Part shown: piece by piece, positions 57,784 through 64,000 of the stretch | Position numbering within the stretch: position 1 is the first letter of the stretch | How the letters are laid out: each line of letters opens with the position of its first letter | Made by a program: the position numbers and the translations under genes | Assembly (NCBI GenBank): GCA_020633675.1 | Contig: JACKDE010000003.1 | Span: forward strand, 930,001 to 994,000 | Source of the DNA: Deferribacteres bacterium | GTDB taxonomy: Bacteria > Zhuqueibacterota > Zhuqueibacteria > Zhuqueibacterales > Geothermadaptataceae | DNA length: 64,000 nucleotides | Direction: 5' to 3' | Notes under the pieces: generated by a model | The model's input: the letters and a program-made list of their open reading frames with translations, nothing else | What the model was told of the DNA's origin: nothing | Database searches by the model: none

Positions 57784-59226
57784 ATGAAAACGTCTTCTCA
57801 TTCGAAAGCCTTTGTCTTTTTCATTCTGTTTTTTTCAGCGAGTTGCCAGTCTGTGCAGCAGCATGTCCCGCATTCACAAAAGCCAAATGTCATCTTTATC
57901 AATGTAGATGATCTGGGCTACCAGGATGTCGGCTTTATGGGCAGCCAATACTACGAAACGCCCAATATTGACAGATTGCCTGCTGAAGGAATGGTCTTTA
58001 CGCGCGGCTATGCCGGCGCCGCCAATTGTGCGCCCAGCAGGGCCTGTTTGCTTAGCGGGCAGAATACGCCACGGCATGGCATCTACACAGTGGGCAACTC
58101 TGACCGCGGTGATGCCCGAACCAGACAGCTCATTCCGGTTCGAAACACCCTTTATCTGCCAGACACGACCTGCACATTGGGTGACTTGTTTAAGAAAGCA
58201 GGCTATGCAACCGGCGCGTTTGGAAAATGGCACGTCAGCGAGGACCCATCGCAGCAAGGCTTTGATGTGAACTACGGTGGCAATCAAAGGGGGAATCCGG
58301 GAAAGAACGGCTACATCAGCCCGTACAACAATTTACCCAACCTGGAAAATGCGCCCGCTGGCGAATGGCTAACAGACAGGCTGGCTGCGGAAGCAATCCG
58401 TTTCATAAAATCCAGCCGGGATAAGCCCTTCTTTCTGTACCTCACCTATTATGCGGTGCATACGCCCTTGATGGGCAAAGAGGAATTGGTGGCTAAATAT
58501 GAAAAGAAGGCAGGCAGCGGCGGCCAGGAGAATCCCATCTATGCAGTCATGGTGGAAAATGTCGATACAAATATCGGTTTGCTGATGAAAACAATTGACG
58601 AACTCGGGCTTCGAGAGAACACACTTATTGTCTTTACTTTGGACAACGGCGGCATCCGGGCGATTTCAAGCCAACATCCACTCCGCGCCGGCAAAGGATC
58701 CTATTATGAAGGCGGGATACGGGTACCGTATATCATCCGATGGCCAGGGTTAGTCAAAGCCAACTCGCGTTCAGATGTGCCCATTGTCAATCTGGATTTC
58801 TTCCCCACCTTTATGGACATCTTAAAGGTGCAGGTTTCCGAACAGGTTCTCGATGGCGCGAGTATTGTGCCGCTGCTTGAAGGCAAACAAATCGCAAATC
58901 GCCCGCTATTCTGGCACTTCCCGATCTACCTGGAAGCCTACAGCCCTAAAGAAGACAATGGCCGCGATCCCCTTTTCAGAACCCGGCCGGGCTCTGTAGT
59001 CATGCTCGATAATTGGAAATTGCATCAGTACTTTGAAGACGGTGGCATTGAGCTTTATTATTTGAACGAAGATGTGGGCGAACGACACAATTTGGTTGAC
59101 AGCTACCCGGAAAAAGCAAACGAATTGTTGGCTGTACTTGAGAACTGGAGAGCAAAAACCAATGCGCCCATTCCAACAGTAAAAAATCCGCAATTTGATA
59201 CGGAGTTTCATCTAACGGATCGGTGA
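57784..59226 (+). CDS. Sulfatase (formylglycine-dependent), lipoprotein
   Basis: 480 residues. Lipobox FSASC after the signal. Sulfatase signature with the formylglycine site C82-A-P-S-R86 in GAANCAPSRACLLSGQ and metal ligands D42/D43 in VDDLGYQDVG; GKWH and LDNGG motifs also present. It removes sulfate esters from a sugar substrate and should act in the periplasm. An anaerobic or aerobic maturase is needed but none is in the window. Next to DUF1080, a symporter and sugar oxidoreductases, so it probably works on a sulfated glycan. Confidence 0.93.
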   Translation: MKTSSHSKAFVFFILFFSASCQSVQQHVPHSQKPNVIFINVDDLGYQDVGFMGSQYYETPNIDRLPAEGMVFTRGYAGAANCAPSRACLLSGQNTPRHGIYTVGNSDRGDARTRQLIPVRNTLYLPDTTCTLGDLFKKAGYATGAFGKWHVSEDPSQQGFDVNYGGNQRGNPGKNGYISPYNNLPNLENAPAGEWLTDRLAAEAIRFIKSSRDKPFFLYLTYYAVHTPLMGKEELVAKYEKKAGSGGQENPIYAVMVENVDTNIGLLMKTIDELGLRENTLIVFTLDNGGIRAISSQHPLRAGKGSYYEGGIRVPYIIRWPGLVKANSRSDVPIVNLDFFPTFMDILKVQVSEQVLDGASIVPLLEGKQIANRPLFWHFPIYLEAYSPKEDNGRDPLFRTRPGSVVMLDNWKLHQYFEDGGIELYYLNEDVGERHNLVDSYPEKANELLAVLENWRAKTNAPIPTVKNPQFDTEFHLTDR

Positions 59227-59340
59227 CACAAACTATTCTCATGCATTTCTTTTTGAATTTGACTTTGAATCGCTGTTGGTTAAAAATCTGTGGCTATCTG
59301 CATCCAATTTTTATAAAAAAGGAAAAAAGGGAATTTCCAC

Positions 59341-60177
59341 ATGCCAAAACATTTATTGATTCTAATTCCTATGCTGTTGATTCCGGGTGGCTGCCAATCT
59401 GTTGATCAGCAGAGTGCTCAAAATACCGACAGCGCAGCTCCAATTGAAAGCAGCGCGGCCCAGCCCGATAGTGAATGGTTGCAGCTTTTTAATGGCAAAA
59501 ATCTCGATGGCTGGACACCCAAAATCCGCGGCTATGCGCTTGGCGAAAACTTCGGTAATACCTTCCGCGTGCAAGATGGCGTGATGCAGGTCGGCTACGA
59601 ACAGTATGAAGATTTTGGTGAGCGCTTCGGGCATATTTTCTACAAAGACAAATTTTCCCATTACCGCATTCGGCTTGAGTATCGATTTGTGGGCGAGCAA
59701 TGCGCTGGTGGTCCGGGCTGGGCATTCCGCAACAGCGGCATTATGATCCACAGCCAGGCCCCGGAGACAATGGGATTAGACCAAAATTTCCCTGTTTCGA
59801 TTGAAGTGCAACTGCTTGGTGGCAAGGCTGAGGGAACCCGCACCACCTCAAATCTGTGCACGCCCGGCACAAATGTCGTCATGAATGGCAAACTCGAGAC
59901 GCAGCACTGCTTCAATTCGAAATCAAGAACCTATCGTGGCGACCAATGGGTGGTTGCGGAAGTCGAAGTGCGGGGAAGCAAGGTGATTAAGCATATCCTC
60001 GATGGCGAAGTGGTGCTGGAATACAACGAGCCCCAACTTGATCCCCGGGATGCGGATGCAAAGAAAATCGCAGACGGGAGAGACAGCCTCATCCTCACTG
60101 AGGGCTATATCTCCCTGCAATCAGAGAGCCACCCGGTCGAGTTCCGAAAAGTCGAATTGCTGGTTCTTGATGAATAG
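59341..60177 (+). CDS. DUF1080 / 3-keto-disaccharide hydrolase family lipoprotein
   Basis: 278 residues. Lipobox IPGGC. A concanavalin-like DUF1080 domain (WLQLFNGKNLDGWTPK, then DKFSHYRIRLEYRF and FRNSGIMIHSQAP). Family members hydrolyse 3-keto-glycosides or otherwise act on glycans. It follows the sulfatase by 114 bases and would act in the periplasm on the same substrate. The SSS symporter follows at 60322. Confidence 0.87.
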   Translation: MPKHLLILIPMLLIPGGCQSVDQQSAQNTDSAAPIESSAAQPDSEWLQLFNGKNLDGWTPKIRGYALGENFGNTFRVQDGVMQVGYEQYEDFGERFGHIFYKDKFSHYRIRLEYRFVGEQCAGGPGWAFRNSGIMIHSQAPETMGLDQNFPVSIEVQLLGGKAEGTRTTSNLCTPGTNVVMNGKLETQHCFNSKSRTYRGDQWVVAEVEVRGSKVIKHILDGEVVLEYNEPQLDPRDADAKKIADGRDSLILTEGYISLQSESHPVEFRKVELLVLDE

Positions 60178-60270
60178 TTAAAAAGAGACTCACAAGTCTA
60201 TGAAGTTTGCAGTTAACGCAGCACAATGCACAGCGGCTTTTCGGGAAGAAACGATTATACTCTTTTGCAA

Positions 60271-60288
60271 GTGAGAACGCATTTTCAC
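60271..60288. promoter_or_regulatory. Palindromic operator candidate before the symporter gene
   Basis: GTGAGAACGCATTTTCAC, an imperfect 18-bp palindrome (GTGA ... TCAC arms with a central GC), 34 bases before the symporter start. Resembles LacI/GalR-type operators, as would suit sugar induction; it shares AGAACGC with the sites at 45783 and 32734. Confidence 0.4.
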
Positions 60289-60321
60289 ATTCAAACGACT
60301 AACCTATTCTGGCGATTTTAA

Positions 60322-62013
60322 ATGAACATTGCTCCGATTGATCTGATAATTATTGTTGTGTATCTGCTCGGCATCTCCGCCATAGGCATTCTGAGTGGTT
60401 ACCGCAAAACGGCCTCCACTCAGGAATATTTCCTGGCCGGCAAATCATTGCGGTGGTTCAGCATTGGCAGCGCTTTGTTTGCTTCAAACATCTCAACTAT
60501 TCATTTAGTCGGTTTGGCCGCAGCAGGCGCCAGCGTCGGCATCGTGATGGGAAATTTCGAGTGGATGGCATCTTTCTGCCTGATTGCACTGGCGCTGTTT
60601 TTTGCACCGCTCTACTATCGCAGCCGTATCCAGACGCTGCCGGAATACATGGAGAAGCGCTATAGTGCAACCGCGCGCACTTATCTGGCCGTGATCGCCA
60701 TCTTTGCAGCCTTGCTGATTCATATCGGCATCAGTCTGTTTGCTGGCGCCAAGCTCTTCGAAGCATTTCTCGGCTTTCCTGTAACAGGTTCCATTCTGGT
60801 CATCTCACTGGTGACCGTAATCTACACCATTCTTGGTGGCCTCAGGGGCGTCGTCATTACCGAGACGATTCAGACTTTTCTGTTATTGGGAGGGGCCGTC
60901 CTTGTGGCTTGGCTGGGCATCGCCTACCTTCCGCAGGTTGGCGTGCACTCCTATTCGGATTTTAAGGCACAACTGGAACCCGACCAAATGAGCATGCTAC
61001 ACGCATTATACAACGCCGAAGGCAACCTGAATCCCTATTCCTGGCTTGCCATCCTGTTGGGATATCCGGTGCTGGGAATTTGGTATTGGTGCTCAGACCA
61101 GACCATTGTGCAACGTGTACTTGGTGCGGGCAGCGAAAATCATGCAAAAAATGGCGCCGTGTTTGCCGGATTTTTAAAAATATTGCCGCTTTTCCTGATG
61201 GTTTTTCCGGGAGTGGTCGGTTATATTCTCTACAAAAATGGCGCACTTGGTCTCGGGTTCATGGATGATGGCACGCCGGACTACAATACCGTTCTGCCGA
61301 ACATGATCAATCTGCTGATTCCAACTGGACTGAAAGGCTTGCTCGCAGCCGGGCTGCTGGCAGCCTTGATGAGCACAATCGCAGCAGCGCTCAACAGTTG
61401 CGCCACGCTCATTTCAGTCGATATCGTAAAACGGTTAAAGCCCAATGTATCCGATGCCCGTCAGGTCTCGATTGGACGCATCAGCGCCGGCGTGGTGATG
61501 GTGCTGGCGATTCTCTGGTCCACGCAAGCTGATCAATTCGGCACCATCTTTGAAGCCATCAACAAGATACCGATGATTTTCGCGCCTTCCGTGACAACCG
61601 TGCTGGTTTTTGGCGTTCTCTGGAAGCGCGGCACCAACCATGCCGCACTGACCACTTTTGTGGTCGGCTGCTTGATCGGAGCGATTTATTTTATCATCGA
61701 CATGCCTGTTGTGGGACGTGCCTTGCTCGATGCGCCTCGCCTTGGTTTCGAAGGATTGGTGACCGATCCGGTTCAGGGTTTGGGCCTGCCGTTTATGATT
61801 GTCGGGCCAATCATCACGGTCATCTGCATGGTGACATTTGTGGCGGTCAGCTTGCGCACACTGCCTCCGCTTGATGAACAATTGCAGCATGTTTGCTGGG
61901 GCAGTCCACTCGCCGCCCTTCGTGATGGAGAGCGAAATGGCATGCGCGATCCCAGAGTCTGGAGCATTGTACTGTTCTTTGTGATGTTTGTTCTCTACAT
62001 CATCCTCAGGTAA
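60322..62013 (+). CDS. Sodium/solute symporter (SSS family)
   Basis: 563 residues with about 14 membrane helices, ending in a cytoplasmic tail and a last helix. SSS family marks: STQEYFLAGKSLRWF near 37, YCSDQTIVQRVLG-type helix (IWYWCSDQTIVQRVLGAG) and LAAGLLAALMSTIAAALNSC near 340. Members import sugars or other solutes with Na+. The substrate is probably the sugar released by the upstream enzymes. It is followed, 11 bases on, by a dehydrogenase gene. Confidence 0.95.
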   Translation: MNIAPIDLIIIVVYLLGISAIGILSGYRKTASTQEYFLAGKSLRWFSIGSALFASNISTIHLVGLAAAGASVGIVMGNFEWMASFCLIALALFFAPLYYRSRIQTLPEYMEKRYSATARTYLAVIAIFAALLIHIGISLFAGAKLFEAFLGFPVTGSILVISLVTVIYTILGGLRGVVITETIQTFLLLGGAVLVAWLGIAYLPQVGVHSYSDFKAQLEPDQMSMLHALYNAEGNLNPYSWLAILLGYPVLGIWYWCSDQTIVQRVLGAGSENHAKNGAVFAGFLKILPLFLMVFPGVVGYILYKNGALGLGFMDDGTPDYNTVLPNMINLLIPTGLKGLLAAGLLAALMSTIAAALNSCATLISVDIVKRLKPNVSDARQVSIGRISAGVVMVLAILWSTQADQFGTIFEAINKIPMIFAPSVTTVLVFGVLWKRGTNHAALTTFVVGCLIGAIYFIIDMPVVGRALLDAPRLGFEGLVTDPVQGLGLPFMIVGPIITVICMVTFVAVSLRTLPPLDEQLQHVCWGSPLAALRDGERNGMRDPRVWSIVLFFVMFVLYIILR

Positions 62014-62024
62014 ATCAGAAACCT

Positions 62025-63077
62025 ATGAAAACAAAAAATACAATGCGGGCATTCGTATTGCACGGTGCCAAAGATCTAAAGTTAGAGCAGCGTCCGGTGC
62101 CAGTTGCTGGCCCCGGTGAAGTCCTGCTGAAGCTCAGAGCTGCGGGCATCTGTGGCAGCGATGTACATTACTATACCCATGGGCGATGTGGCAATTTTGT
62201 ACCGACCCGACCCTTTATTCTCGGTCATGAGTTTTCGGGCGAGGTGGTACAGCTCGGCGACCGGGTCAATGGCCTGGCTGTTGGGCAAGCCGTCGCTGTC
62301 GATCCGTCGCGTCCGTGCAGTCGCTGCAAGCTTTGCCGTTCTGGACGGTATAACCTGTGCCCGCAAATGGTCTATTTCGGATCGGCAAGTGTTATCCCAC
62401 CCAGTGAGGGCTGTTTTTCCGATTATGTGCTCGTCCCTGCAGGCAATTGCGCGCCCCTTCCGGACGGATTTAAATATAGCTGGGGGGCGCTGCTGGAGCC
62501 GCTAAGTGTCGCCGCACATGCAATCCATCGCTCAGGTGGCGTCGCCGGCAAGCGGGTCTTGATCACCGGTGGCGGCACGATTGGACAGATGATTCTGAAA
62601 GTGGCTCTGACGTACGGCGCGAGCTGCGTAGTCGTTTCTGATCCGATGCCGCACGCACGTGAATTCGCATTGAAATCCGGCGCGATCGGCGTTCTCGATC
62701 CAATGGCCGATACGATGCCTGCGGAAGCGACGAACTGGGCTCCCGGTGGCTTTGACACTGCATTTGAAGCAGCCGGAGCAGCCGTGGCGGCAAACCAGGC
62801 CATCCAGTTGGCCGCGACTGGTGGCACGATTGTGCAGGTTGGCACCCTGGAAGATGGTGTTGCGCTACCAATGAATCGGTTATTGACCAAAGAACTGCAG
62901 TATGTAGCCTCCTGGCGTTTTGCCAATGTGTTCCAGGAAGTGATTCAATTGGTATCCAGTGGGCGTCTCAATGTGGAACCGTTGATCACCAGGATTTATC
63001 CATTTGAAAAATTGAACGAAGCGTTCATTCAGGCTTCGAGCGGTAATGGTGTTCTAAAGGTGCAAATATCAAATTAG
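62025..63077 (+). CDS. Zinc-dependent alcohol dehydrogenase, sugar-acid/polyol type
   Basis: 350-residue medium-chain dehydrogenase. The catalytic zinc site has GICGSDVHYY and GHEF, the structural zinc site CSRCKLCRSGRYNLC, and the NAD(P)-binding GGGTIG motif follows near 180. The phrases around it are closest to L-idonate/sorbitol-type dehydrogenases. It would oxidise the imported sugar or its derivative. It overlaps no neighbour and is 14 bases before the aldo/keto reductase gene. Confidence 0.93.
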   Translation: MKTKNTMRAFVLHGAKDLKLEQRPVPVAGPGEVLLKLRAAGICGSDVHYYTHGRCGNFVPTRPFILGHEFSGEVVQLGDRVNGLAVGQAVAVDPSRPCSRCKLCRSGRYNLCPQMVYFGSASVIPPSEGCFSDYVLVPAGNCAPLPDGFKYSWGALLEPLSVAAHAIHRSGGVAGKRVLITGGGTIGQMILKVALTYGASCVVVSDPMPHAREFALKSGAIGVLDPMADTMPAEATNWAPGGFDTAFEAAGAAVAANQAIQLAATGGTIVQVGTLEDGVALPMNRLLTKELQYVASWRFANVFQEVIQLVSSGRLNVEPLITRIYPFEKLNEAFIQASSGNGVLKVQISN

Positions 63078-63091
63078 AAAATAGACCCACG

Positions 63092-64000
63092 ATGATGATG
63101 AAAAAGTTAGGCAAGACCGGCTTGAAGGTATCGGTGCTGAGCTTTGGGGCATCTGCACTGGGTGGCGTGTTTCACGCGGTGGATGAAAAACAAGGAATTC
63201 GCGCTGTGCACGCCGCGCTCGATGCCGGCATCAACTACTTTGACGTGGCTCCAGCGTACGGCGGTACCTTGGCCGAGACTGTTTTGGGGAAGGCGCTGAA
63301 AGATATCCCGAGAGAGCGCTACTTTCTTTCCACCAAGGCCGGCAAATACACCAAACCGGGAGCTTATGGCAACGACCGCTTCGATTACACAGAAAAGACA
63401 ATTCGCAGCGGGCTGGATGCCAGCATGCAAAGACTCGGCGTGGACTATCTTGATATCGTGCACCTGCACGACTTCGAATATCAAAACGGGCGCCATGTCG
63501 AAGCTGCATTTGCCAAAGGTTTCCCAACACTGGTTGCCCTGAAATCCGAAGGACGAATCGGTGCTGTTGGTGCCGGGATTTACACAATGGATGTTTGGCA
63601 ACGCGTCATCAAGGAAGCTCCGGTCGATGTCATCCTGATGCATAACCACTATTGCTTAAACGATACGCGCGGGATCGAACTTGTCGCGCCATGTGCACAA
63701 ATAAACATCGGCATCATCAACGCGTCTCCGTTTGCTAGCGGCCTGCTGACCGGCAGCGAAATTGCTTCCTGGCACCCGGCTAGGCCGCAACACCGGCAGC
63801 TTTTTGAACAGGCAGCCCAATTCTGCAAACGAGCGGGCTATCCACTCCCCAAGCTGGCTTTCCAGTTTGCAGCTCAGAATGACCTTTTCCCAACAACAAT
63901 GTTCAGCACTGCCCGTGAAAGCTCAGTCAAGCGGAACCTGGAATGGTATACGGAGCCAATCGACACATCGCTGTTGTCGGAAGTGCAGAACATTCTGGCG
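63092..64000 (+). CDS. Aldo/keto reductase (3' partial)
   Basis: 303 residues in the window; the frame is open at the right edge. The aldo/keto reductase pattern is clear: GASALGG, NYFDVAPAYGG (catalytic Asp and Tyr), STKAGKY (catalytic Lys) and LDIVHLHD (catalytic His region). Closest in feel to L-galactose or L-fucose dehydrogenase-type members. It opens with three ATG codons (63092, 63095, 63098). It works with the upstream dehydrogenase in sugar catabolism, which suits a substrate rich in L-sugars or deoxysugars; that is inference. Confidence 0.92.
   Translation, partial: MMMKKLGKTGLKVSVLSFGASALGGVFHAVDEKQGIRAVHAALDAGINYFDVAPAYGGTLAETVLGKALKDIPRERYFLSTKAGKYTKPGAYGNDRFDYTEKTIRSGLDASMQRLGVDYLDIVHLHDFEYQNGRHVEAAFAKGFPTLVALKSEGRIGAVGAGIYTMDVWQRVIKEAPVDVILMHNHYCLNDTRGIELVAPCAQINIGIINASPFASGLLTGSEIASWHPARPQHRQLFEQAAQFCKRAGYPLPKLAFQFAAQNDLFPTTMFSTARESSVKRNLEWYTEPIDTSLLSEVQNILA

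Noticed and set aside
1..64000. CRISPR array, rRNA or tRNA genes
   Set aside because: No regular direct-repeat array, and no rRNA or tRNA-like cloverleaf sequence was noticed by eye.

Overview
The window looks like a chromosomal segment of a Gram-negative bacterium of the FCB superphylum, most like Calditrichota, KSB1 or Ignavibacteria-type lineages. This is inferred from a secreted esterase ending in the NYPNPFNPSTT-type type IX secretion sorting domain, PorT-like outer-membrane barrels beginning AQHRVG, many PQQ-like propellers, and dispersed GC-hairpin and Cxx-repeat palindromes. No rRNA, tRNA or CRISPR was seen. Almost all of the DNA is coding, mostly on the minus strand between 3.7 and 50 kb.

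Layout. 0-2.5 kb: a sensor kinase (open at the left edge) and an NtrC/PilR-type sigma-54 activator. 3-6.1 kb: a cytochrome c/YHS lipoprotein, then a GH2 beta-mannosidase on the other strand. 6.4-21.4 kb: a long minus-strand type IV pilus-like locus: pilin-like protein, PilC, PilB, three further pilin-like membrane proteins, PilT, a PilM-PilN-SPOR fusion, a PilO/PilP-like fusion, a short secretin and a WD40 protein. A candidate sigma-54 promoter lies upstream of the pilin gene, and a second sigma-54 activator (22.1-23.5 kb) and a TPR protein follow on the plus strand. 24.7-32.7 kb: a minus-strand redox operon (NuoE-NuoF fusion, GltD-like flavoprotein lacking its NAD(P)H domain, cysteine desulfurase, ArsF-like thioredoxin fusion, ArsG/CcdA-like permease).

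32.97-38.6 kb: an AT-rich island made of integron gene cassettes without an integrase (a CALIN). Three attC sites are visible, and each cassette's leading core site is complementary to the first box of its own attC. A 2.26-kb group II intron with a frameshifted reverse transcriptase sits inside the core site at the upstream end. 38.9-45.6 kb: a six-gene minus-strand operon of two PQQ-like propellers, an NHL propeller, a NosR/NapH-like membrane polyferredoxin, a Tat ferredoxin and a small Tat cysteine protein, probably a membrane electron-transfer system with no name I know.

46-50 kb: an unknown coiled-coil protein, the type IX-sorted esterase and a PspF-like sigma-54 activator. 50.8-55.9 kb: a duplicated module of serine hydrolase plus PorT-like barrel, with a PQQ propeller between copies. 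56-57.5 kb: a decayed DUF362 gene, a lipoprotein and YbjQ. 57.8-64 kb: a carbohydrate cluster on the plus strand (sulfatase, DUF1080 glycoside hydrolase, sodium/solute symporter, zinc alcohol dehydrogenase, aldo/keto reductase running off the right edge).

The strongest candidates for something new are the compacted, gene-fused pilus machine with non-canonical pilins, the integron cassette island with its intron, and the two redox operons, which share a palindromic AGAACGCGTTCT-type upstream site.
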